Source: Nanobdellota archaeon (lineage in GTDB: Archaea > Nanobdellota > Nanobdellia > Parvarchaeales > Parvarchaeaceae). Taken from it: a stretch of 47,639 nucleotides of DNA. Both the position numbers and the translations under genes were made by a program. Below, piece by piece: positions 15,173 to 22,792 of this stretch. Location: positions 1 to 47,639 of the forward strand of contig JAKAAG010000006.1 of assembly GCA_021797085.1 (NCBI GenBank). The letters run 5' to 3'. The stretch's first letter is position 1, and the number at the start of each line of letters is the position of its first letter. The notes below the pieces were generated by a model. That model saw nothing but the letters and a program-made list of their open reading frames with translations, ran no database searches and had not been told where the DNA came from.

Positions 15173-17479
15173 ATGAAAATAAGTCATCTGGCAGTTATTT
15201 TGCTCTTATTATCCATGCTTTCAATATCATTGGCTCATGCACAGCCGGGGATACCTCCCCCATCTACATCTACTTCAAGCGCATCATTTCTTTCGGGGCT
15301 ATCTTCTGGAAATTCCTACATTTATGCAGGATTCTTTGCAATAGTGATGTTTATAATATTCGCGATAGCGTTGGATAGGACACAGCTTTCTAGCGGGAGA
15401 ATTGCAATTTCCTTCATCTTTGCACTTGTAACCTTCTTTCTTCTTTATAGTGATAATACTTTGCTGCATTTCTTCCTAAACACCTTTATAGTTCTGGCAT
15501 TTATAGCATTGATATTGGGGATGCTTGCCGCAGTTAAGTCTCCTAGGTCTATAAGGTTGATTGGCCTGGTTGTTGCGCTTTTTCTTATTATAATCTTATT
15601 TGAAAATGACACAGGTCTTACCAATTCTGTAAACTCCATACTGCATATTAACATACTTAGTATACTCCCGCTTGTATTTGGAATAATTACAGTAGCCGTC
15701 TTCATAATTCTGCTCCTAAGAGGAGTAAAAACTCACAGCAATATGGTTTTAAGGGCCATCCTGCTTTTCATAGTCTTTCTCTTGATTGCATTGCTAATAC
15801 CTGGGTTTGCAGGCTTCCTTTTCAGTCCAATAGTTTTGCTTCCATTGTTTGTTGCCATACTGCTAGTGATATTTTTGGTTAGAAGGGCAAGCATACATGG
15901 CCCGAAGCGCTCAAAAGAGGATAAACAAGCAGAAAAAGAGGCAAAGGTGCAGCAGAAAGCGCTTTCTTCAATAGGAAAAAGAAAGCAGGCAAATTCTTCT
16001 ACTCTTCAAGAGTATAGGGATCTGTTGAAAAAGGGAAACCTTACTCCACAAGAGCAGTTGAGGATGGCCGAGCTAAAAAACAAACTGGCAAATGAAGCCT
16101 GGAAGAACGTTGCAGATAGGACAAAGCTTACGCAGGTTCAATACTCTAAGAAACAACTTTCAAATAATAGGGATTTGCAGAAACTAACCGGCTTTTTCTC
16201 AAGAGATCAGGCTTTAAAGAATTTAAAATCAAATGCCCAAAGTAATTACAAGCTGTCCTGGTCGCAAAAAAGAGCATTGAAGAAAGAGCAGAAAGACCTT
16301 AACAAGAAAAATACCTTTATAAGCAACACTGGAAATAACCAGGCCGGAGATCTTTTTGATTTAGCAAACGCAGCAAACCAAGGTGCGCTAGGTAAAGTGC
16401 CTTCAAAAAGAGAAGCAAAGAAAATGTATGAGCGTAGGCTTAAAAACGAGGGCACTATTAAAAGGTCATTTTTTGAGAGAAGAAAGGAAGCAAAAGAGCT
16501 GCAAAAATCCAGGGAAGAAGCAGCAAAGAACAATGAACTTTTCCAGATGGCAAACGCAGTAAACAAAGGTGGTTTGGGTATACCTCCCACCCAAGGTTTA
16601 GCAAAGAGGATGTTCAGAAGAAGAACATCAAAAGAAAGCAGACAACAGGAAGTTTTGGATTTGCTTAAGCAGCGTAATTCTTACTTAGATCCCAATCTTA
16701 ATTTATCGGATTCTACGAGATCAAAGCGCGTCAAGGAAATAGATAAAAAACTTAAGAAGATATCAGATAAAATAGATCCAAATTCTATAGTTCCAAAATC
16801 CCCTGAGCAGATAAGGCAGGAAAATCTTAGAAATCAACAGGCACAGGAAAGAAGACAAGAAATGAGCCAGGATCAAATGCTTGGAGAAGCACAATTGGAA
16901 GCCGCAAGGAGACATGCAGAACAAGAAAGACAAGAGAAGGAAAAAGAAGCTGCTTTAAAACAAGCCAGAAACCCTACAGATGAGATTGGAGAGCAGATTG
17001 ATGACTTTAATGAATTCCTTAAAAAGCAATATCCTAAAGCTCCTCCTGAAAAGGAAGTTAGGAATCCTACAGATGAGATTGGAGAGCAGATTGATGACTT
17101 TAATGAATTCCTTAAAAAGCAATATCCTAAAGCTCCTCCTGAAAAGGAAGTTAAGAATCTTACACAAGAGAATGACCTCCTTAAAAAACAGTCTCCAGAA
17201 AACACCCCTACTACTTCTGTTGGGCCCAACAGTGCATTTGACAAGAGATTGAAACCTCCTTTATGGTTCTCCCATAAATCTCCAGTGGATGAAAACGGAA
17301 AATTGGATGTGCAAATGCAGAACCAAATAGAAGTAAATGGTTTAATGGACAGGCGTGAAAATTTGGTTGGCTTAATAAACTCTGGCAAACTATCTGGAAG
17401 ACAGCTTAAGGACGCACAAAATGAATTAAATAGGATTGATTACCGGCTGAAAAAATACGGCAGGGACATACATAGATAA
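15173..17479 (+). CDS. Large polytopic membrane protein with long basic cytoplasmic tail
   Basis: A 768-residue product. A signal peptide (residues 1-23, ending AHAQ) is followed by about seven or eight hydrophobic helices between residues 48 and 240. A soluble, Lys/Arg/Glu/Gln-rich tail of about 520 residues follows. The tail contains a degenerate repeat of the form LANAxNxGxLGxxPxxxxAKxM (about residues 400 and 460), coiled-coil-like stretches around 580-600, and an almost perfect tandem duplication of 31 residues at about 601-662. No enzymatic motif is recognised. The tail is basic enough to bind nucleic acid or ribosomes, but that is inference. Similar TM-plus-charged-tail proteins may exist in other DPANN archaea; no search was run. 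Confidence 0.75.
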   Translation: MKISHLAVILLLLSMLSISLAHAQPGIPPPSTSTSSASFLSGLSSGNSYIYAGFFAIVMFIIFAIALDRTQLSSGRIAISFIFALVTFFLLYSDNTLLHFFLNTFIVLAFIALILGMLAAVKSPRSIRLIGLVVALFLIIILFENDTGLTNSVNSILHINILSILPLVFGIITVAVFIILLLRGVKTHSNMVLRAILLFIVFLLIALLIPGFAGFLFSPIVLLPLFVAILLVIFLVRRASIHGPKRSKEDKQAEKEAKVQQKALSSIGKRKQANSSTLQEYRDLLKKGNLTPQEQLRMAELKNKLANEAWKNVADRTKLTQVQYSKKQLSNNRDLQKLTGFFSRDQALKNLKSNAQSNYKLSWSQKRALKKEQKDLNKKNTFISNTGNNQAGDLFDLANAANQGALGKVPSKREAKKMYERRLKNEGTIKRSFFERRKEAKELQKSREEAAKNNELFQMANAVNKGGLGIPPTQGLAKRMFRRRTSKESRQQEVLDLLKQRNSYLDPNLNLSDSTRSKRVKEIDKKLKKISDKIDPNSIVPKSPEQIRQENLRNQQAQERRQEMSQDQMLGEAQLEAARRHAEQERQEKEKEAALKQARNPTDEIGEQIDDFNEFLKKQYPKAPPEKEVRNPTDEIGEQIDDFNEFLKKQYPKAPPEKEVKNLTQENDLLKKQSPENTPTTSVGPNSAFDKRLKPPLWFSHKSPVDENGKLDVQMQNQIEVNGLMDRRENLVGLINSGKLSGRQLKDAQNELNRIDYRLKKYGRDIHR
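16973..17158 (+). repeat. Two tandem 93-bp units inside the 15173 gene
   Basis: Units 16973-17065 and 17066-17158 are identical except for one A/G difference near the end. Each encodes 31 residues (PTDEIGEQIDDF, then FLKKQYPKAPPEKEV). A decayed third unit (KNLTQENDLLKKQSPE) follows. The identity at synonymous positions shows a very recent duplication that keeps the frame. Confidence 0.95.
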
Positions 17480-17538
17480 AATAGCAATATTTATTTATCC
17501 TATGTTTTTATTCTTAGATTGTATTTATGCTTTGTTAA

Positions 17539-17611
17539 GGGCTCGTGGCGCAATTGGCAACGCGCTCCCATGGCATGGGAGAGACTACGGGTTCAAATCC
17601 CGTCGAGTCCA
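17539..17611 (+). tRNA. tRNA-Ala (GGC)
   Basis: A full cloverleaf of 73 nt. The acceptor GGGCUCG pairs with CGAGUCC, including the G3:U70 wobble that marks tRNA-Ala. The D stem has three pairs (10-12 with 23-25) and a GG at 18-19. The anticodon stem CUCCC/GGGAG has loop AUGGCAU, giving anticodon GGC. The T stem ACGGG/CCCGU has loop UUCAAAU. The discriminator is A73. CCA is not encoded and no intron is seen. A T5 run at 17617-17621 could terminate it. Confidence 0.95.
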
Positions 17612-17643
17612 CTGACTTTTTAAATCGGCCGATAAATTAAATT

Positions 17644-18174
17644 TTAAGCTTCCGCTTCTGATCTATTATCCTTTCGTGTTCTTCCAAAGTAATTTTTTAG
17701 CATCATGAAGAAAATGGGAACTTGGTAGAAATAGAATATTGAGTTCCATATTCCACCGTAATAATTTCCAAGGGGGTGTGTACCAACCGTGGTGTAATAA
17801 AGTACTGCATTTATTGCGCTCCCAATTTCATACATAAATGCATATTTTGCCGTTTTTACTCTGTTCTTAGCAGTTGCGGTAAGCCCTGCAATTGTTAATC
17901 CTTCTTGGACAAGTGCTATATTGTACCATTCGTGCCCACCAACTATGAAATAAGTATACAGAAAAGGAAGGATTACCTTCGTATTGTAAGCAAAATCCTT
18001 GCTCCAGTTTGCAACGCCAATAGACAATGCACCAAGAGAAGCGATATAAGGTCTAAAATAGCTAATCTTTTCATGATAAAGTTCCTTGAATTTAGTTAAA
18101 AGCCCTGTTTTTTTGGGTGTTGGGTTATACCCCAGCAACTTTTCCAAGTCTTCAGTCATTGTTAATTTAGGCAA
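17644..18174 (-). CDS. Hypothetical membrane protein
   Basis: A 176-residue product with a charged N-terminus of about 40 residues. Three or four hydrophobic segments follow (about 42-58, 68-90, 88-103 and 122-158), then a basic C-terminus. Aromatic content is high (FYFYQVPIFFMML). I do not recognise the family. Two starts are possible: ATG at 18174 or ATG at 18159 (MTEDLEKLL). It lies alone between the tRNA and the ribosomal superoperon with a 105-bp upstream spacer. Confidence 0.65.
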   Translation of the reverse strand: MPKLTMTEDLEKLLGYNPTPKKTGLLTKFKELYHEKISYFRPYIASLGALSIGVANWSKDFAYNTKVILPFLYTYFIVGGHEWYNIALVQEGLTIAGLTATAKNRVKTAKYAFMYEIGSAINAVLYYTTVGTHPLGNYYGGIWNSIFYFYQVPIFFMMLKNYFGRTRKDNRSEAEA

Positions 18175-18279
18175 ATATCCTTTTTATATCTTAGTAAATT
18201 TCTATAACCTTCGAATGTTTTTGTATTCTAGTTCAAGTATTAAATCACTTCTTACTGCCTTTTATAATGCAAAATGAAA

Positions 18280-18816
18280 TCAATTGCCCGTACTTTCTAT
18301 CATCCTTATCTCAGTTGCTCTTGTGGGGTATATCTTGCTTAATTTCTTATGAAGTTGGTTCTGTACCTTTCCAGCAAGAACGTCCAAAATTAATTCCTTT
18401 AAGTTCTTCTTTTCGGCTAAATTGTCTATGAATTCATTAGCTTCTGCTCTTACAAATTTTTTGTATTTGTTCTCTGCCTTGTTTATTATTATCAATGCCT
18501 TTATTGCATATTCCTTTTCGTCTATTTTTACCTTTCTCACTACTTCTATTTTTGAAGAATTATGCCTTACCATCCTGCCGATTTGTTCTCTTGAAAGCAC
18601 AAGTGATTCAAGCTGCGCGTTTGCCGTGTTTTCGGTTGAAGAGATCAATCTAAAGCCAAGTTTAAAGCCAGGCTTTGTCTTTATCTCGGGCAGATTGTTT
18701 GCATTTACAAGTAACACTCTTTTTGGTATATTAGCTTCATTTCCGTAGACGCTGCCTATCTCTGCGTTGTCAAAATCAACAGCTTTTACCTTGTACCAAG
18801 AATTGGGCTGATTCAT
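18280..18816 (-). CDS. rps3ae: 30S ribosomal protein eS1 (S3Ae)
   Basis: A 178-residue product. The middle contains SREQIGRMVRHNSSKIEVV, matching the RDYLRSLVRRRRSRVD region of eS1. The C-terminus (IYPTRATEIRMIE) matches the IYPLRxVxIRKVK end of the family. It is about 20 residues shorter than usual, mostly at the N-terminus and C-terminal tail. It overlaps the uS15 gene by 4 bp (ATGA) and is last in the superoperon. Confidence 0.87.
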   Translation of the reverse strand: MNQPNSWYKVKAVDFDNAEIGSVYGNEANIPKRVLLVNANNLPEIKTKPGFKLGFRLISSTENTANAQLESLVLSREQIGRMVRHNSSKIEVVRKVKIDEKEYAIKALIIINKAENKYKKFVRAEANEFIDNLAEKKNLKELILDVLAGKVQNQLHKKLSKIYPTRATEIRMIESTGN

Positions 18817-19238
18817 ATCTTTACTACCAACCTTGCAGATTCAAGTGAATATTCATAATCTTTAGGCAATACTTTGGTCTGTTTATAGTATTTAATGAGC
18901 TTTTTTATCCGGTTCTCAAGAACAACCAGGCTTCTTATGGAATGTTTGTCTTTCTTCATCTTATCAACATGCATGTGCAGCTTTACTGCCTTTTTATAGA
19001 GAGCTATTAAGTCTTCTGGCAATTGCTCTTGTATCCCTCTGCTTTTGAGTATAGAGCTTATGCTTTTCTTTGTAATGTCCTTTACAGACGGTATTCCATA
19101 CTGATCTTTCAACACAGTGCCTATTTCTGATTTTGTAAGGCCCTTCTGTGATTTGTTTATTATGAGCTGTTCTACTTCCTCCTGCTTGTAATTAAGCCAG
19201 TGAGGCACGAACCTGTTCTTAACATTAATAACTTTCAT
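18813..19238 (-). CDS. rps15: 30S ribosomal protein uS15
   Basis: A 141-residue product with the archaeal/eukaryotic N-terminal extension (KSQKGLTKSEIGTVLKDQYG) and the helical S15 core (LIALYKKAVKLHMHVDKMKKD, then SLVVLENRIKKLIKYYKQ). It binds the central domain of 16S rRNA. It overlaps bud32 upstream by 14 bp and rps3ae downstream by 4 bp, so translation is probably coupled. Confidence 0.93.
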   Translation of the reverse strand: MKVINVKNRFVPHWLNYKQEEVEQLIINKSQKGLTKSEIGTVLKDQYGIPSVKDITKKSISSILKSRGIQEQLPEDLIALYKKAVKLHMHVDKMKKDKHSIRSLVVLENRIKKLIKYYKQTKVLPKDYEYSLESARLVVKI

Positions 19239-19821
19239 TATATCTCCTCCTTTCTTCTATATCTTTAAGATGAGTATCTATTCCTTTAAATTCTTTTCTA
19301 ATTTTGGATTTATAACCCTGTAGGAAATATGAGTATGCTTCTTTGTATAATTCGTTGTGCTTTGATTTCAGCGCATTTTTAAACAGGAATATGTCGCTTG
19401 CAAAATCCTCGTCTTTTGATGAATGATAACTTAGTCCGAAATCGATAATATACAGTTTTTTATCTCTTCTTATAATGTTTGCGGTAGTAAGGTCCCCATG
19501 TATCACACCTAGGTTATGCATTTCTGCAACTGCAATGCCTACCTCCTTTGCATCGTTGGCTGAAAATTTCTCTGCCAGTCGTATTCCTTCTATTTTTTCC
19601 ATCCAGATCTCCTTCTTGTCTTCTTTGTATTTTAAAGGCTTTGGAACGTTTAATCCACCTTTGTATAGAAACTGCATTATATTGAATTCTGCCTTGCTTC
19701 GGCTTTTTCTGAGTTTCTCATCTATCTCCTTTATCCTGTATCTCTTTTTTATCCTTTTTTTTATTATTGTGCCTTTTTCCTCATATACAACAGCTTCAGA
19801 TCCAACAGCAAGCGTTTTCAT
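19225..19821 (-). CDS. bud32: KEOPS complex kinase/ATPase Bud32
   Basis: A 198-residue atypical small kinase. The nucleotide loop is AVGSEAVVYE (residue about 5), the catalytic loop VIHGDLTTANII (residue about 107) and the metal-binding motif IIDFGLSYHS (residue about 124). The basic C-terminal tail is typical. It partners Kae1 in KEOPS for the t6A37 modification of ANN-decoding tRNAs. It is usually next to or fused with kae1; here a degenerate DRG gene stands between them, overlapping bud32 by 4 bp. Confidence 0.95.
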   Translation of the reverse strand: MKTLAVGSEAVVYEEKGTIIKKRIKKRYRIKEIDEKLRKSRSKAEFNIMQFLYKGGLNVPKPLKYKEDKKEIWMEKIEGIRLAEKFSANDAKEVGIAVAEMHNLGVIHGDLTTANIIRRDKKLYIIDFGLSYHSSKDEDFASDIFLFKNALKSKHNELYKEAYSYFLQGYKSKIRKEFKGIDTHLKDIEERRRYNESY

Positions 19822-20513
19822 GTTTTTATGAAGACTCTGTCTTCGTCCTCCAATATGTGCGAAAGAGCAACCCTCTGGCCCTGGAATTTCGCGCTTTTGC
19901 CGAATACTACTGCATAAGCGTTTTTTTCGGTCTTAAGGTGCAGTTTTTTAACCAAGTCTTTGACGGTTTCACCCCTTTGCATTGCAACGGCATCCTTTGA
20001 GTTTTCAGTGTAAACCCCTATGACTCCAAAGTCTCTAAGTGCTTTTTCCACGTCTATCTTTTCACTTATTATTTGGAAGCTACAGTATCTGTCTATTTTT
20101 TCCTTTGATATTATTATTTCACTTTGTATTAGCAGATCCTTGTTTTTTTCCGGGTCTTTAATTGACAGCATCTGAACCTGCACATTGTTTATCTTTACTA
20201 TGCCGTAAAGCAGGTTGTCTATTCTTGTTAGATTAAACAGCTTTAGTACGTTTTCATCGCTGAACCCCACTAAAGAAACTCTCGGCCATCTCTTTCTTAT
20301 TGCGGTTGCCTTGTGAATTAACGGCTTTCTGCTTGCCTCCTTTTTTAGAAGGGAAAGCCTTCTTTTCAATGATCCGAACTCTCTGTCTGTTCCCTTGTGC
20401 TTTGGCAGAATAACCATCATCCTTTTTAGTATTCTTTCCTTCTCTTCAAGGTCCTTTTCCTTGCTGTACCTTTCCTCTAGTTCATAATACTCCTGTGGTG
20501 CATTCATTGGCAT
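19818..20513 (-). CDS. Degenerate DRG-family protein: DRG N-terminus and TGS domain, GTPase motifs lost
   Basis: A 231-residue product. Residues 5-60 match the helical N-terminus of DRG/Rbg GTPases (KHKGTDREFGSLKRRLSLL against the family's KNKAT..H.G.LKA.LA.L). Residues 78-92 match the start of the G domain, but the P-loop reads GFSDENVLKL where the family has GFPSVGKSTL. The G3 DxPG is replaced by SIKDP, and most of the G domain is missing (231 residues against about 360-390). Residues 165-231 are a well-kept TGS domain (VYTENS, MQRGETVKDL, FGKSAKFQGQRVALSHILED). It should not hydrolyse GTP. Its place between kae1 and bud32 suggests a structural or ribosome-binding role. Confidence 0.82.
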   Translation of the reverse strand: MPMNAPQEYYELEERYSKEKDLEEKERILKRMMVILPKHKGTDREFGSLKRRLSLLKKEASRKPLIHKATAIRKRWPRVSLVGFSDENVLKLFNLTRIDNLLYGIVKINNVQVQMLSIKDPEKNKDLLIQSEIIISKEKIDRYCSFQIISEKIDVEKALRDFGVIGVYTENSKDAVAMQRGETVKDLVKKLHLKTEKNAYAVVFGKSAKFQGQRVALSHILEDEDRVFIKT

Positions 20514-20515
20514 AT

Positions 20516-21478
20516 CTACCTGTATTTTATCTCCACCGTATCGGTCCTAAATCTTGGTTTTATTGCAAGGTCTTTTTGCACGTAATCTCTCATAAGGTAA
20601 CCTGTGTAAGCAATCATTGCGCCGTTGTCACCGGCAAATTCCATAGGTATTGCCTTAAATGAAGCATTTCTGTCCTTGCACATCTTATATCCCATTTCAT
20701 TTAGCCTTTTGTTTGCTGCAACCCCTCCAGTTATTACTAAACTGTCTTTTAAGCAGTATGACATTGCTCTCTCGCTGGCTTCTATAAGCATTGAAAAGAT
20801 AGTTTCCTGCAGAGAGAACGATATATCTTCAATCTTTTCCTTGCCTATCAATCTAGATACAAACGTTTCTATTCCGGAAAAACTCACATCCATGCCTTTT
20901 ATGCTGTATGGCATTTCGATGTAGTGTCTGCTTTTCCTTGCTAGTTCCTCTATCTTGGGGCCTGCAGGAAACGGTATATTTAATCTTCTCCCCACTTTGT
21001 CTATTAGGTTTCCCACTCCTATATCCTGCGTTTCACCGAATACTATGTATGTGCCATTGTAATAAGTTATTATTTGCGTGTTGCCGCCACTTACGTACAG
21101 CATAACCGGGTCGTTTAATTTGGTGTAAAGCCTTGCTATTTCAAGATGGGCTATGCAGTGGTTTACCCCTATCAGTTTTTTATTGTATTTCTTTGATAAA
21201 AAAGTTGAAAGCTGCGCTCCCACTTTAAGAGAGGGTATTATTCCTGGGCCTTGGGAAAATGCGAATAAGTCTATATCCCTTAATTTCAGCCCGCTTTTAT
21301 CAAGTGCTCTTTTAAGTATCTCAGGGGCAAATTTGAAGTGATGCTGTGCCGCTTCCCTAGGTATTATTCCTCCCGAGGCAGGCTTAAGAGTGTCTCTTTC
21401 ATTTGCTATTATCTTTTCATCTTCAGAAATGCCAACACCAAACGTGTGCGCAGTGCTTTCTATACCCAGAGTATACAT
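20516..21478 (-). CDS. kae1: tRNA threonylcarbamoyladenosine synthase subunit Kae1
   Basis: A 320-residue ASKHA-fold protein. GIESTAHTFGVG opens it. The metal-binding HCIAHLEIAR (His pair) lies near residue 108. YVSGGNTQI (residue about 129), the ITGGVAANKRL nucleotide-binding segment (residue about 250) and FAGDNGAMIAY with the metal-binding Asp (residue about 282) complete the set. It transfers the threonylcarbamoyl group to A37 of tRNA within KEOPS. Length is normal. The next gene starts 2 bp after its stop codon. Confidence 0.96.
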   Translation of the reverse strand: MYTLGIESTAHTFGVGISEDEKIIANERDTLKPASGGIIPREAAQHHFKFAPEILKRALDKSGLKLRDIDLFAFSQGPGIIPSLKVGAQLSTFLSKKYNKKLIGVNHCIAHLEIARLYTKLNDPVMLYVSGGNTQIITYYNGTYIVFGETQDIGVGNLIDKVGRRLNIPFPAGPKIEELARKSRHYIEMPYSIKGMDVSFSGIETFVSRLIGKEKIEDISFSLQETIFSMLIEASERAMSYCLKDSLVITGGVAANKRLNEMGYKMCKDRNASFKAIPMEFAGDNGAMIAYTGYLMRDYVQKDLAIKPRFRTDTVEIKYR

Positions 21479-21503
21479 TTATAGAATAAGGATCAGCGCT
21501 TAT

Positions 21504-21689
21504 TTAATTTTTATCCTTTCTTTTAAATTCAGTGTAACCGCATCTTCCGCACGTGTATCTATTATCGTGTTCAGCAAGGAAGGTACCCTCACCGCACTTA
21601 GGACATGTACGGTTGACTCTAGTTATAGACTCTCCTTCTATCTTGTACATTTTCCAGATTTCACTTTTTTTCTGCTTCTTCTTTTCCAT
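21504..21689 (-). CDS. rps27ae: 30S ribosomal protein eS31 (S27Ae)
   Basis: A 61-residue zinc ribbon protein. A basic N-terminus and a [13 protein letters not shown] stretch precede [20 protein letters not shown] and RCGYTEF, giving a CxxC-CxxC zinc site. This is the archaeal S27Ae without the ubiquitin fusion of eukaryotes. It overlaps the eS24 gene by 29 bp, so the two are coupled. Confidence 0.93.
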   Translation of the reverse strand: MEKKKQKKSEIWKMYKIEGESITRVNRTCPKCGEGTFLAEHDNRYTCGRCGYTEFKRKDKN

Positions 21690-21963
21690 TCTTTATACCA
21701 TTCTTTTCAAGTATGTATTTCGGCAGTATCTTTTTTGCCATCTCCTCATTTTTGTAAACGTGTGCTATCCCCTTTGCTTCATTTTTTCCGTATGTGCTTT
21801 TTATAGTGTAAATAACAAGAAAACCATTTTTTCCTTCTTCTTCCAAGGCTTTTCTAGTTTCATCTATCTTTGCAGGCTCCCCGTTCTTTAATTTTGCAGT
21901 GAAGTTTATTATTTCCCTGTCAAGGTACTTATCATCTATCTTAGAGTTTATTTTAACTTCCAT
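21661..21963 (-). CDS. rps24e: 30S ribosomal protein eS24
   Basis: A 100-residue product. The [20 protein letters not shown] opening matches the family, as do the central [20 protein letters not shown] segment and a Lys/Glu-rich tail. It follows spt4 by 2 bp. In many archaea a DUF359 gene (GTP-dependent dephospho-CoA kinase) lies between these two; it is absent here. Confidence 0.93.
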   Translation of the reverse strand: MEVKINSKIDDKYLDREIINFTAKLKNGEPAKIDETRKALEEEGKNGFLVIYTIKSTYGKNEAKGIAHVYKNEEMAKKILPKYILEKNGIKNGKEEAEKK

Positions 21964-21965
21964 AT

Positions 21966-22151
21966 TTACTCAACAGAAATGGCGTACTTGCCGTTCTTTG
22001 TAATGTTCATTGCATTTGCTATAGCAGATTTTTCGCTGTCAGAGATTATAACAACGCCTTTCCATTTAAGTGAAAGGTCCTCGCTACCACACATAGGGCA
22101 TTTTCTTTCTTCAGTCAGAAAATTGCAGACCCTGCATGCTTTTAATGCCAT
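21966..22151 (-). CDS. spt4: Transcription elongation factor Spt4 (RpoE'')
   Basis: A 61-residue zinc-binding protein. Cys pairs are ACRVCN (residues 6-9) and CPMCGSEDL (residues 18-21). The WKGVVIISD strand and the terminal KNGKYAISV match Spt4. It forms a heterodimer with Spt5 on RNA polymerase and raises processivity. It starts 2 bp after rpo7, as is usual in archaea. Confidence 0.95.
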   Translation of the reverse strand: MALKACRVCNFLTEERKCPMCGSEDLSLKWKGVVIISDSEKSAIANAMNITKNGKYAISVE

Positions 22152-22153
22152 GA

Positions 22154-22687
22154 TTATTTCTTAGCAGCCTCCTTTTTCTTTGAGCCCATTTTTCCAAGGC
22201 CAGGTGAACGCATTGTTAATCCCACTTTCATTATCCCTTTAGTGCTCACTGCTATTATGCTTGCTATTACAGTGTCACCTGTTTTTATCGTCATTTTTGT
22301 CCTTCTGCCAGTAAGCGCGTTTTTGGAGAAATCAACAAAGTCATCCATAGTTTGTGAAATATGGACCAATCCGTCTATCGGGCCTATGTTTACGATTGCC
22401 CCTATCTCGCTTACTTCCACAACTTGCCCCTTAACAGTTTCGTGTAAAGTAGGCAGGTAAGCCAGCATCCTGAATATCGTATCGTAGTATATTGAAGCGT
22501 CATTTGGTATTATTATCCCCTCTTCTATGCTGTCAATGCCTATTAATCCAATGAGTAAAGCCTTGTCCTCTATTATCTTTCCTATGTAGTTTTTTCTTAT
22601 TATTTCCGTAGTAGCTTCTTTCCTGTCTTCTTCCAGCTTGCTCGGCTCAACTCTTACCTTATCCCTTAACGTTATAATTTCGTACAT
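22154..22687 (-). CDS. rpo7: DNA-directed RNA polymerase subunit Rpo7 (RpoE')
   Basis: A 177-residue product. The N-terminal tip domain (MYEIITLRDKVRVEPSKL) is followed by an S1/OB domain (VVEVSEIGAIVNIGPIDGLVHIS, residue about 90) and a basic C-terminus. With Rpo4 it forms the polymerase stalk that binds nascent RNA. It is first in the nine-gene minus-strand superoperon. A TATAAATA-type box on the minus strand (22712-22719) lies about 28 bp upstream. Confidence 0.95.
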   Translation of the reverse strand: MYEIITLRDKVRVEPSKLEEDRKEATTEIIRKNYIGKIIEDKALLIGLIGIDSIEEGIIIPNDASIYYDTIFRMLAYLPTLHETVKGQVVEVSEIGAIVNIGPIDGLVHISQTMDDFVDFSKNALTGRRTKMTIKTGDTVIASIIAVSTKGIMKVGLTMRSPGLGKMGSKKKEAAKK

Positions 22688-22711
22688 ACACTTTAATAAA
22701 ATTTTATATCC

Positions 22712-22719
22712 TATAAATA
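22712..22719 (-). promoter_or_regulatory. TATA box of the rpo7 superoperon
   Basis: Read on the minus strand this is TATTTATA, set in an AT-rich tract about 28 bp upstream of the rpo7 start codon. It is the only clear promoter seen for the nine genes down to rps3ae. Confidence 0.5.
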
Positions 22720-22792
22720 TATTTATTTATCTCATTAAGAGATACTATGTATTTAAATAAGTTTATTTTTCGGCTATTGTGGATTAAATAAA

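Noticed and set aside
16955-17388. Long frames on the minus strand opposite the 93-bp repeats
   Set aside because: They are open only because the duplicated plus-strand sequence is stop-free in several frames. The composition is Ser/Phe/Cys-rich as expected for an antisense shadow.
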